Below are positions 8,312 to 15,177 of a DNA stretch of 21,542 nt, one piece after another. Numbering within the stretch: position 1 is the stretch's first letter; the number at the start of each line of letters is the position of its first letter. Position numbers and translations under genes: made by a program. The notes beneath the pieces are model-generated. The model made no database searches, was not told where the DNA came from, and saw only the letters and a program-made list of their open reading frames with translations. This stretch comes from a virus: positions 1-21,542 of the IMG/VR virus record IMGVR_UViG_3300006077_000045, one strand, 5' to 3'.

Positions 8312-9094
8312 TTATAACTGTGACACTACCAATATGTCAGCTAGAGCACCCGCTTTCATAGGTAATAAAGCATAAGAGTTATTAGAACTCTTTACTAATC
8401 TAGCACTCTTAACCTCTCCACCTAAAGCAACCGTTCCACCTATGGACGTCATTTGGAGACAAGAAATAAGGTCTGATTCGAGATACTTACTACCTAACGT
8501 TATTCCTGAGTTCTTTATAACACCGCCTACCTCTCTAAACCCTGTTATAGTGAACAAGTGAGTCTTGGTAGGTAACTCGGCACCCGGTACAGGTATATTC
8601 AGATTAGCCTCTACCTCTTGGTATAATGATTGAGTATACTGTCTAACAGAACCGCCTACTTGATATCCATCTATAGGTATGGAGGAATCAGCTAATAAGT
8701 CTGTCGTAGCTCCGTCTCCCATGCACAAAAGAGTTGGTACTAAAATCAGATCACCGTATTTAGAGTCGTGTACTAACATAGATTCATCCTGAGTCAGCAG
8801 ACTGCCTATCACTGCTACTGTAGTGAACCTCGCAATGTTATTTGGGTCCACTAATACATTAGTGAGAGCGCCAACTGCTCCTGTATCAGTCACAGCAGAT
8901 GCGAATGCTTTGTTGTATTCTAAAGCAGCCACATCAGATGACTCCACTTTAGCTGTGCCAGTGCCATCTGTCTGGGACATCGATATAAAAGGTATACGGT
9001 GTTTCAAGTGTATCGACACTTCTATGTTTCTACCGGTGTCAGTGTCACTGACACTGACGCCTATGTGCGCTCTTCTATTCTTTAACTCTGGCAT
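8312..9094 (-). CDS. Unrecognised protein, possibly structural, 260 aa
   Basis: I do not recognise a family. Start ATG 9094 is preceded by AAGGATATAGTC. The chain is Gly/Ser/Thr/Val-rich and predicted mainly beta by eye, without signal peptide or membrane segments, a composition common in phage head and tail proteins. A class B motif lies directly upstream, and a 26-base gap separates it from the next gene, so the two are probably co-transcribed. A head completion or tail protein is plausible, but no motif proves it. Confidence 0.65.
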   Translation of the reverse strand: MPELKNRRAHIGVSVSDTDTGRNIEVSIHLKHRIPFISMSQTDGTGTAKVESSDVAALEYNKAFASAVTDTGAVGALTNVLVDPNNIARFTTVAVIGSLLTQDESMLVHDSKYGDLILVPTLLCMGDGATTDLLADSSIPIDGYQVGGSVRQYTQSLYQEVEANLNIPVPGAELPTKTHLFTITGFREVGGVIKNSGITLGSKYLESDLISCLQMTSIGGTVALGGEVKSARLVKSSNNSYALLPMKAGALADILVVSQL

Positions 9095-9117
9095 GACTAT
9101 ATCCTTCTTTGTGTTTT

Positions 9118-9129
9118 GTTTTCAATTAA
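9118..9129 (-). promoter_or_regulatory. Class B promoter-like motif
   Basis: On the minus strand this reads TTAATTGAAAAC, 23 bases upstream of ATG 9094 and just past the stop codon at 9134. It suggests an internal promoter in the leftward gene run. Confidence 0.55.
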
Positions 9130-9133
9130 AATC

Positions 9134-9433
9134 TCATAGGTCTCTATCGGCATTAGGATGACCCAATGCTAGTAGGCTGTTTGCTTGTAAGCACGGTAAA
9201 ATTATCTGCTCTAATCTATTTTTCTTTTCTGCAGTAGGTACGTCATCAGCTAACTGCAAGATCATAGACGAGTCGTAATGTTGTTTGTATATAAATACTC
9301 TTAGCTCATTAGAGAGCACCTCGTAAAACTTATCATCTGTAGCATGATGACCCGTCATAGCGTTTGGCGCTATGTGCGTCATTAATCTATTGTCGATACC
9401 TAATCTAGATAGTATCTCTAGGAAATCTTTCAT
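9134..9433 (-). CDS. Small unrecognised protein, 99 aa
   Basis: I do not recognise it. It is soluble with no membrane segment. Start ATG 9433 lies seven bases after the stop codon of the upstream ATPase gene (9441), with only a weak purine-rich site, so translation is probably coupled. It could act with the ATPase, but nothing in the sequence shows how. Confidence 0.6.
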   Translation of the reverse strand: MKDFLEILSRLGIDNRLMTHIAPNAMTGHHATDDKFYEVLSNELRVFIYKQHYDSSMILQLADDVPTAEKKNRLEQIILPCLQANSLLALGHPNADRDL

Positions 9434-9440
9434 GGTCGTC

Positions 9441-10865
9441 TCATTTCTTCTTATTTATTTTTGGCATCCAATAAGGATGGTAATCACCGTGTGCCATTCT
9501 CAGTAAATCAATAGTAGAAAGGAATGGAGGTATCTTATCAGAATACTGGTCTATTGCAAACCACGATCTCGTCTCTAATAATTCGTCCCAATCATACCCT
9601 CTCTCGGCTATTGCGTTATATAACTCATCAGGTGACATCAGAAGCCCTAAACGTTTTATTTCAGGCTTATGTTCTGCCAGCTGTAACAAATCAGCTGTAA
9701 TACCTATGGCACGTCTTAATTTAGAACTACCCTCTATCTTCGTTCTAACAGTTGTTCTACTTAAAGAGACTGATTTCAGAAAGACGGAATGGAAGTTTCT
9801 AGGATTGCCATCTAGTCCATAATACCCATTTGATTTTATATAATGGAATTCTGTTAACGTAGGTAAAACTCCCTCTGACTGTGACGCCACTAGAGGTATC
9901 ACCACGCCAGAAGCTCCGTTCTTGTTTCTTATAGTCTCTATTTTCACTACGTTTAAGTCAGTCTTAGTATCCACCGACCCTTTCATAGGATAAAGAGGAG
10001 ATACATTGTCATCTGCTTTCAGAGGATATGTACCTAATGATTTATATAATATCTTGGTTAGATATGTGAATTCTTTGGTCGTATTCTTTAGAGCTTCGGT
10101 GTCTTTCATATAGCCTAGAGTCTTCACAGGTTTACTATACTTGTTCTCATCCATTGTGCTCTTTGTACCTATGTGAGCTGACGTTAAGAAGAAAGCGTTC
10201 CCCTTAGGTGCTAACATGCTTAGTTCTGTCAGCATCTTAGATTTAAACGCACCGGCTTTCATAAAGTAAGTATTAGTACTGCCATCGTCCTTCTTAGACT
10301 TCTCTAGCATATCTAGAGACGCTTTACTCTCGAACTTACTGAAACTATCTAATACAACAACCGTCGGTAAGAAGTCTTTATGAGGCTTACCGTCCTTATT
10401 AACTATACCAGTATATTCGACCATGTCTTTTTTATCTTTACATACATCGGATAAAAAAGACTTCACATTATTCCACCACTCATCTCCATGTGATACCGAT
10501 TTATCAGTGTAATCGACGATACCTGTGTCAGGGTCGAAGATATCCCCTTGGAGATACTCAAATTTTCTAGCTAGCGACTCTATTCTACTCTCGGTAATGT
10601 TGTTCTCCGTGTCGTATATCTGTATATAAGCAGGATGGGTAGCCGCTACCACGTTAGCAGCTGCCAATGCCATGTGATACAATATCACAGATTTAAAACT
10701 GTTCCCAGCTCCAGCGATAGCCTCTATGTCGGCTACACCTCCTAAGACAATAGACTCTCCCTTTGCGCCTGTTACAATCACTGATGATGGGATATCTAAG
10801 AGAGCACCTACGTTCAACATAACTCTCTGTTTCGGTCTCTCCGATCGTATTCTTTTTCTCGCCAT
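9441..10865 (-). CDS. RecA/UvsX-like P-loop ATPase, 474 aa
   Basis: A RecA-fold ATPase is visible. GAGNSFKS at residues 52-59 is a Walker A loop of the FKS type seen in phage UvsX recombinases; YDTENN at 84-89 is placed like the following catalytic Glu region; TVVVLDSFSKF at 168-178 is Walker B; FFLTSAHIG at 225-233 sits where the third conserved strand is expected. The C-terminal half is unrecognised. It probably acts on single-stranded DNA in phage recombination or replication. A DnaB-type helicase or KaiC-like ATPase is possible, but the distinct DnaB-like gene at 18748-20295 favours recombinase. Start ATG 10865 has AGGAG; 19 bases separate it from the upstream membrane-protein gene, suggesting co-transcription. 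Confidence 0.7.
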   Translation of the reverse strand: MARKRIRSERPKQRVMLNVGALLDIPSSVIVTGAKGESIVLGGVADIEAIAGAGNSFKSVILYHMALAAANVVAATHPAYIQIYDTENNITESRIESLARKFEYLQGDIFDPDTGIVDYTDKSVSHGDEWWNNVKSFLSDVCKDKKDMVEYTGIVNKDGKPHKDFLPTVVVLDSFSKFESKASLDMLEKSKKDDGSTNTYFMKAGAFKSKMLTELSMLAPKGNAFFLTSAHIGTKSTMDENKYSKPVKTLGYMKDTEALKNTTKEFTYLTKILYKSLGTYPLKADDNVSPLYPMKGSVDTKTDLNVVKIETIRNKNGASGVVIPLVASQSEGVLPTLTEFHYIKSNGYYGLDGNPRNFHSVFLKSVSLSRTTVRTKIEGSSKLRRAIGITADLLQLAEHKPEIKRLGLLMSPDELYNAIAERGYDWDELLETRSWFAIDQYSDKIPPFLSTIDLLRMAHGDYHPYWMPKINKKK

Positions 10866-10884
10866 CTTATCTCCTAAAAATTAA

Positions 10885-11598
10885 TTATTCGTTCTCGTCA
10901 ACCAATTGCGTCTTTGAAGTTTTTCCATTCTCGGAATACTCGTTTAGTGCATCATTTATATATGGATATTGATCGCCTTTCGACTTCTTAAACTCAGCAG
11001 ACATTAAGCGTAATATCGATACGTCTTTACAAACATGTTTATGCGTCATACCACCGTCTATCATAGCTCCTAAGTTATCTGATCGATCTACTGCTATAGT
11101 CATATATAGCACCACATCACCTAAGTGAAATGCATATAGGTCACCGCATCGATATAATACAGGGTCAGCGTGAGACTGATCACTTTTTCTGTATTTGTAC
11201 TTCAGTCGACCCGATGATACAGTTACGGCATCTGCTATCAATACACTCAGCAATACAGATGCGATACCTAAAGATAAGTAACTGAACTCGTACGTTAGAC
11301 TACCGACTAACATCAAAGAGATTGGCAACGCCAATCTCAACTTACCTTGTAACAATTCATGCGACCAATTCATTGCAATACGTCTCTTCTTCATAGACGA
11401 GTTGTCGTTCTTACCTTTTGTATTGAATAAGTAATTCACAATTATGATAAGAACCACCGACGTTGAGATGGCGTATATCATTGTATCTGTATTTAAATAT
11501 GATAAATACAATATGATAATCATATAAATTGTGATGTACTCATCCAATTTTGGGCGCAGGATGCTTAATATGAGTTTTAATCTTTCTTCAGCTGTCAT
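10885..11598 (-). CDS. Unrecognised membrane protein, 237 aa
   Basis: Hydrophobic segments near residues 20-35, 40-58, 88-105 and 106-125 suggest two helical hairpins in the membrane separated by a basic loop (KKRR at 70-73), followed by a soluble C-terminal half of about 110 residues ending in acidic residues. No family is recognised. Start ATG 11598 has an AGAGG site and a class B motif close upstream. It is first in the leftward run that continues into the RecA-like ATPase. It might modify the host envelope or anchor a phage complex; this is a guess. Confidence 0.65.
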   Translation of the reverse strand: MTAEERLKLILSILRPKLDEYITIYMIIILYLSYLNTDTMIYAISTSVVLIIIVNYLFNTKGKNDNSSMKKRRIAMNWSHELLQGKLRLALPISLMLVGSLTYEFSYLSLGIASVLLSVLIADAVTVSSGRLKYKYRKSDQSHADPVLYRCGDLYAFHLGDVVLYMTIAVDRSDNLGAMIDGGMTHKHVCKDVSILRLMSAEFKKSKGDQYPYINDALNEYSENGKTSKTQLVDENE

Positions 11599-11616
11599 TG
11601 TATGTTCCTCTTTTTA

Positions 11617-11628
11617 ATTTTCAAATAA
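11617..11628 (-). promoter_or_regulatory. Class B promoter-like motif (left arm)
   Basis: On the minus strand this reads TTATTTGAAAAT, 18 bases upstream of ATG 11598. With the copy at 11659-11670 it forms an inverted repeat (arms CTAATTATTTGAAAA), so the 88-base gap carries two back-to-back promoters. Confidence 0.6.
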
Positions 11629-11658
11629 TTAGTATATCGTATATTATTACTATTCTAA

Positions 11659-11670
11659 TTATTTGAAAAG
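11659..11670 (+). promoter_or_regulatory. Class B promoter-like motif (right arm)
   Basis: Reads TTATTTGAAAAG, 16 bases upstream of ATG 11687, with AAAAAGGAG between. It is the mirror partner of the motif at 11617-11628. Confidence 0.6.
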
Positions 11671-11686
11671 ATAAAAAGGAGATTTT

Positions 11687-12184
11687 ATGGGGTGTGAATT
11701 TAGAGTGACCATAGAGGATGAGATGAGCGAAGATGGATATGATATATTGCCTATAGCGATCTCCGATTTATACGATGGTAGAATAAACAAACGCATATTT
11801 AAGTCAACTATAGGACTGAAGAATAAAATACGCACTCTCATATCAGATAGAACTAAACGCGGCGTCTGTCGAGTAAGATCATTTGTGATTCTGGCTAGAA
11901 ACAAGAATAAAGGTCACGTTAAGGTGGTACCATTAATTATAGGTAAGAGTAAACCCTCGTTAAGTAAGCTAGGAGACGTTTTAATGGACTTAAACGACAA
12001 AGGTAGAGTGTCGGGCCTCTGGAAGCTAAGAGTGTCTCTAATCGACACGTACGGAGAATTAGACATTAGCAAGGTAATAGGTGTCTATGTAAGTAAAATG
12101 AGAGACTATCCAGGTATCATAGAGTTTATAGTAAATGAGAGAGATTTGGATAGAGTGACAAAAATATTAAAAAAGAAAAGATGA
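11687..12184 (+). CDS. Small basic unrecognised protein, 165 aa
   Basis: I do not recognise a family. Start ATG 11687 follows AAAAAGGAG at good spacing. The product is Lys/Arg-rich, soluble, without Cys clusters or membrane segments, and ends in a basic KKKR. It has its own class B motif and is the only gene on its transcript before the convergent neighbour at 12194. Its last codons lie in the arm of the hairpin that ends the opposite gene. Confidence 0.6.
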   Translation: MGCEFRVTIEDEMSEDGYDILPIAISDLYDGRINKRIFKSTIGLKNKIRTLISDRTKRGVCRVRSFVILARNKNKGHVKVVPLIIGKSKPSLSKLGDVLMDLNDKGRVSGLWKLRVSLIDTYGELDISKVIGVYVSKMRDYPGIIEFIVNERDLDRVTKILKKKR

Positions 12185-12209
12185 TAGCGACCGTTAGATC
12201 ACTATCATC
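12160..12209 (-). terminator. Terminator embedded in the gene end of 12194-12520
   Basis: On the minus strand GATGATAGTGATC (12209-12197) pairs with GGTCGCTATCATC (12192-12180) through 13 pairs, two of them G-U, around a TAAC loop. The TAA in the loop is the stop codon of the leftward gene. TTTTCTTTTTTAATATTTTT follows at 12179-12160. In plus-strand RNA the two wobbles become C-A mismatches, so it is oriented for the minus strand. Confidence 0.7.
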
Positions 12210-12520
12210 GTTCTATTCCACGTCTTCCCATAAGGGATGACTGAGGTTTCAGAGTCATCGCTTACGACTCTGAAATGGCAGTTCTCTTTGGAGACCGTAG
12301 CTGTCTCCAAGCCTAGCATTGCTACTATTATTAGTGACTCTTGTGAGTCGTTGATATCTGACGATACGCTGTAAACACAATCACTGTTTTTAAATACAGT
12401 GATTATGTCTGTTGTCTCAGGAGATGCCAATAAGAAGCCTGCCGGTATAAAGGACAGCCCGTGCCCGGTATTTGATCTAAGTCGGCCTTTGTTGTCTCTA
12501 GTTATCATTAATTTTTTCAT
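12194..12520 (-). CDS. Small unrecognised protein, 108 aa
   Basis: I do not recognise it. Start ATG 12520 is preceded by AGATAGGAG. The product is soluble, Ser/Thr-rich and probably beta-rich. It is driven by a class A motif, not class B, which groups it with the accessory genes. It is convergent with and nine bases from the gene at 11687-12184. Its stop codon is in the loop of its own terminator. Confidence 0.6.
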   Translation of the reverse strand: MKKLMITRDNKGRLRSNTGHGLSFIPAGFLLASPETTDIITVFKNSDCVYSVSSDINDSQESLIIVAMLGLETATVSKENCHFRVVSDDSETSVIPYGKTWNRTMIVI

Positions 12521-12546
12521 ATTTTACTCCTATCTTTTATGTACTG

Positions 12547-12565
12547 TAATGATATGTGAATAAAA
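12547..12565 (-). promoter_or_regulatory. Class A promoter-like motif
   Basis: On the minus strand this reads TTTTATTCACATATCATTA, 26 bases upstream of ATG 12520. It mirrors the plus-strand copy at 12626-12644 around a 48 bp palindrome. Confidence 0.65.
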
Positions 12566-12580
12566 TATCTTTGAATAATA

Positions 12581-12628
12581 AAAATTAGATATACAGTATA
12601 CCATATGGTATACTGTATATCTAATTTT
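12581..12628. repeat. Cassette palindrome 3 (perfect, 48 bp, between divergent promoters)
   Basis: Perfect inverted repeat centred at 12604/12605 containing the common half-site ATATACAGTATACCAT extended outward by eight more bases (AAAATTAG). It lies between two divergent class A motifs, and no annotated gene is transcribed into it. This is the longest copy in the window. Confidence 0.9.
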
Positions 12629-12644
12629 CATTCACATATCATTA
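12626..12644 (+). promoter_or_regulatory. Class A promoter-like motif
   Basis: Reads TTTCATTCACATATCATTA, followed by TAGTACAATA and the conserved leader of the AP2 gene at 12702. Its first three bases overlap the palindrome. Confidence 0.65.
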
Positions 12645-12652
12645 TAGTACAA

Positions 12653-12670
12653 TAGAGATTAACATCTCTA
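12653..12670 (+). promoter_or_regulatory. Conserved leader hairpin of AP2 gene
   Basis: TAGAGAT, loop TAAC, ATCTCTA: a 7-bp stem in the leader, followed by AACTAACCTAAAA and the ribosome site. The same leader occurs in front of the paralogue at 15178-15966. It may stabilise the mRNA or regulate translation. Confidence 0.5.
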
Positions 12671-12701
12671 AACTAACCTAAAAAAAGGAGTAATTATTAA
12701 A

Positions 12702-13487
12702 ATGTACAATGAGCGACGTATAGGAGAGACACACGTATCTAACGAAGGATATGAAGTAGTTGTAGTTAGAGGTGGTGAGAAGAAAGGATATGTTGTAGTT
12801 AATATAGACGGTAGATATGAAAAGACAGTATCGCATTCGCAACTAGTCAAGGGTGATGTAAAGAACTTATATCATAAGTCTGTTTTTGGTTATGGTTATA
12901 TAGGTATAGGTAAGCATAAAGCGTCTATTAAACGTGTACATACTAAGAAATATAGCACATGGACAGGAATGCTAGAGAGATGTTGTAGTTCGGATTACCA
13001 TATTAAATATCCAACTTACAAAGATGTAACAGTCTGTGATGAATGGCATAACTTCCAAGTGTTTGGGGAATGGTATGACGAACAGTATAAAGAAGATGAC
13101 TGGCAATTGGATAAAGACCTACTAAGTGGAGGTAAAAAGATTTATTCTCCAGAGACATGTGTGTTTATACCTAGAGAATTAAATAGCTTCTTAGGACAAG
13201 ATAAAAGAAATGGAGACTACCCAACAGGTGTGTCTCGCAAAGGATCTAAATACCGTTCACGAAGCTATTGTTCGCTATCTGGCAGACTAGTGCATCTAGG
13301 AATGTTCGATACCATAGAAGAAGCTGATTTAGCATATAGGAATAAGCGATTAGTAAACATGATGGTTTGGTTAAAGCTTATAGATAACAATCTAAACATA
13401 GATTATAGAGTATATGATGGACTGAGAGTCATCTATGAAGAATACAAGAAAGAAAGAGATGACCTCAGAGAAATAATAGCATCTTAG
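12702..13487 (+). CDS. AP2-domain putative homing endonuclease, 261 aa
   Basis: It belongs to a common phage family of free-standing proteins whose N-terminal part (IGETHVSNEGYEV, then SVFGYGYIGIGKHK) precedes a conserved central block: W-GMLERCCSS, YPTYKDVTVCDEWHNFQVF, LDKDLL, YSPETCVFIPRELN (about residues 88-190). The end (GDYPTGVSRKGSKYRS, then LGMFDTIEEADLAYRNKR) is an AP2-type DNA-binding domain. Such proteins are often listed as HNH-like or AP2 homing endonucleases; cleavage activity is assumed from family, not shown. It has GGAG 11 bases before ATG, its own class A motif, and palindromes on both sides. It ends at TAG, the only TAG stop among the genes here, and 13 further in-frame codons resemble the tail of the copy at 21262, suggesting a recent nonsense change. 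Confidence 0.75.
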   Translation: MYNERRIGETHVSNEGYEVVVVRGGEKKGYVVVNIDGRYEKTVSHSQLVKGDVKNLYHKSVFGYGYIGIGKHKASIKRVHTKKYSTWTGMLERCCSSDYHIKYPTYKDVTVCDEWHNFQVFGEWYDEQYKEDDWQLDKDLLSGGKKIYSPETCVFIPRELNSFLGQDKRNGDYPTGVSRKGSKYRSRSYCSLSGRLVHLGMFDTIEEADLAYRNKRLVNMMVWLKLIDNNLNIDYRVYDGLRVIYEEYKKERDDLREIIAS

Positions 13488-13529
13488 CTAAGAGCTAACA
13501 AGCAACTAGATGAGACTAAAGTCGCTTAA
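13488..13529 (+). other. Untranslated relic of AP2 gene C-terminus
   Basis: In frame after the TAG at 13485-13487 the bases encode LRANKQLDETKVA and then TAA. This matches LSANKQSNEMNAA, the end of the paralogue at 21262-21542. It is either lost coding sequence or a short extension made by read-through. Confidence 0.65.
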
Positions 13530-13539
13530 TAACAATATT

Positions 13540-13561
13540 CAGTATACCATATGGTATACTG
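13540..13561. repeat. Cassette palindrome 4 (perfect core, 22 bp)
   Basis: Core half-site CAGTATACCAT, centred at 13550/13551. It sits between the convergent ends of the AP2 gene (ancestral stop at 13529) and the endolysin gene (13587), and could serve as a shared 3' end. Confidence 0.8.
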
Positions 13562-13586
13562 TATATATATATATTCTTTTTATTAT

Positions 13587-14450
13587 TTACTCCTTAAATC
13601 CAAGGCTTACTAATCTATTCACCCATCCTTTAAAGTATCGTTTGAATTTCTTCTTCTTAGCTAACATAGCGTAAAATTGGTACATGTACGATAACATACC
13701 TTCGTTCATCTCTTTGTCAGACCCGTTGTACTTCTTTAATGCATTAAACGATCCCCTACCAAAGGCACCATCTACAACAACTCCTAACGCGGACTGTAAA
13801 GATTTATACCCTCTACGCATACCTCCGTTGACAGAGATACTGAAAAACGATAGAGTCGATTTATTACCTAAAAATATATTTATCTTCTCATCCATGAAGT
13901 TATCCAGATAGAATTTGTAGATGCTATCTTTTAACTTACGACGTTGTTCAACAGTGAGTGAATGATCGACGTCTAAGATATTGGTTTTGGTAATATTCTT
14001 AAAACCGTTCTCTTTAGCGAATCTCTTTACTAACAATACAGGTTCTGCCTTAGGGAAACTATACGAGTACACGCCGTACATCGTAGTGAAGCCTTTTTCG
14101 TGTTTGTTCCAATGTAAATGCATTCCTTCCGCTTTAGCTAAGTACTTCATAATGACGTCTTTCAAGTCATCAGAAGATATGTCGAACTCTCCAGACTCTT
14201 TATTCTTCAATAGTAAGACGCCTATTTCACTCATTAGCTTAGATGGGTCGCACATAGAGAGGGCTTTAATTGTGTTCGGACCTACGATACCGTCCACTTC
14301 AATCTCAACACCTGCATTAACACAAGCCTGCTGTAGTAGTTTCTCTTCCTCTCTTTCCATTAATTTAACTATCACAATATAGACAGAGTTCCACATAGGT
14401 AGTGTGCTACCTATACGTCGGAATACATCAGCATAATCTCTAGGAGTCAT
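13587..14450 (-). CDS. Endolysin, GH108-type muramidase, 287 aa
   Basis: Probable peptidoglycan hydrolase that degrades the cell wall at lysis. The core resembles glycoside hydrolase family 108 (N-acetylmuramidase): KAEGMHLHWNKHEKGFTTMY at about 106-125 with the likely catalytic E108, then ISVNGGMRRGYKSLQ. ALGVVVDGAFGRGSFNAL (221-238) is the usual C-terminal peptidoglycan-binding segment, and FKGWVNRLVSL ends the domain. Unusually, LLQQACVNAGVEIEVDGIVG (38-57) near the N-terminus looks like a second peptidoglycan-binding repeat, in an added segment of about 100 residues. There is no secretion signal apart from a mildly hydrophobic stretch at 20-30, consistent with release through a holin. Start ATG 14450 has AAGGA and lies 15 bases after the holin gene, forming a lysis cassette. 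Confidence 0.8.
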   Translation of the reverse strand: MTPRDYADVFRRIGSTLPMWNSVYIVIVKLMEREEEKLLQQACVNAGVEIEVDGIVGPNTIKALSMCDPSKLMSEIGVLLLKNKESGEFDISSDDLKDVIMKYLAKAEGMHLHWNKHEKGFTTMYGVYSYSFPKAEPVLLVKRFAKENGFKNITKTNILDVDHSLTVEQRRKLKDSIYKFYLDNFMDEKINIFLGNKSTLSFFSISVNGGMRRGYKSLQSALGVVVDGAFGRGSFNALKKYNGSDKEMNEGMLSYMYQFYAMLAKKKKFKRYFKGWVNRLVSLGFKE

Positions 14451-14465
14451 AATCTGTCCTTTCTA

Positions 14466-15053
14466 TTAGAATAAGTCTAATATTGTATTTGATTCATCGT
14501 TTTGCTTCTTTTTATGTATAAGAGCATCTTTAGCTTTAGAACCGGAACTACTACCGAAGTGGAAACTGAATACTTGATTCACCAGAGTCCCTAATCCACC
14601 TATGAGAATATAAAATACGTCTTTGTTATCCCCAGGTACCACTTCGCTAAATAAAGCATAGATCAATACAACAAAAGCAATAGTGATGACAACAGATAGT
14701 ATGTTTGGCACTTCTTTAGCGAAGAGTGATGCTTTCTCAGATTCTTGCACTTTAGCATACGAACTACGGGCGTTATTTACGTCGCCATACCCTAACTCTA
14801 CTAGTTTAGCTTCGCTATCTAATTTCTTAGCTTCTTTCTCATTAGCTAATTTTTGCATCTTTACGTCGAGTTCTGTTAGTTTAGCTACTACTTCTGGTTT
14901 ATCTAAAGATTTTAAGTCATCTTCAGTGTTTAAATCGATGCCAACTTTCTTTTTGATAAACTTCTTAGCCTCTTCCTCTGTTTTACCTAATATAGCATCT
15001 GCTAACATAGGCAACCCTTTACTCATTAACATTGTAATCAACCCTGCGATCAT
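14466..15053 (-). CDS. Holin, GTA-holin/3TM-like, 195 aa
   Basis: Probable membrane protein that permeabilises the inner membrane for the endolysin encoded next to it. Hydrophobic segments lie near 1-22 (amphipathic), 116-135 (NILSVVITIAFVVLIYALF) and 146-164. The segment FSFHFGSSSGSKAKD (162-176) after the last membrane segment is typical of the 3TM holins first described in gene transfer agents. The middle (25-110) is a charged helical region, probably coiled. Start ATG 15053 has AAGGA, with a class B motif just upstream, so holin and endolysin are likely late genes on one transcript. An alternative is a spanin- or antiholin-like membrane protein, which is less likely given the neighbour. 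Confidence 0.75.
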   Translation of the reverse strand: MIAGLITMLMSKGLPMLADAILGKTEEEAKKFIKKKVGIDLNTEDDLKSLDKPEVVAKLTELDVKMQKLANEKEAKKLDSEAKLVELGYGDVNNARSSYAKVQESEKASLFAKEVPNILSVVITIAFVVLIYALFSEVVPGDNKDVFYILIGGLGTLVNQVFSFHFGSSSGSKAKDALIHKKKQNDESNTILDLF

Positions 15054-15069
15054 ATTTCATCCTTTTTTT

Positions 15070-15081
15070 ATTTTCAAATAA
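15070..15081 (-). promoter_or_regulatory. Class B promoter-like motif
   Basis: On the minus strand this reads TTATTTGAAAAT, 16 bases upstream of the holin start, with AAAAAAAGGATG between. Confidence 0.6.
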
Positions 15082-15095
15082 GAAAGAAAGAGTCG

Positions 15096-15125
15096 TATCT
15101 AGTATACCGTATGGTATACTAGATA
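15096..15125. repeat. Cassette palindrome 5 (30 bp, one mismatch, variant arms)
   Basis: Half-site TATCTAGTATACC with one G/T mismatch near the centre (15109/15112). The outer arm differs from the main type (TATCTAG in place of ATACAG), with matching changes on both sides. It lies between the AP2 gene end and the class B motif of the holin gene. Confidence 0.75.
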
Positions 15126-15177
15126 GTATTATATGGTATCTAAGTTATGAGCCGATGTTCTACCTCCATTCTGTCTG

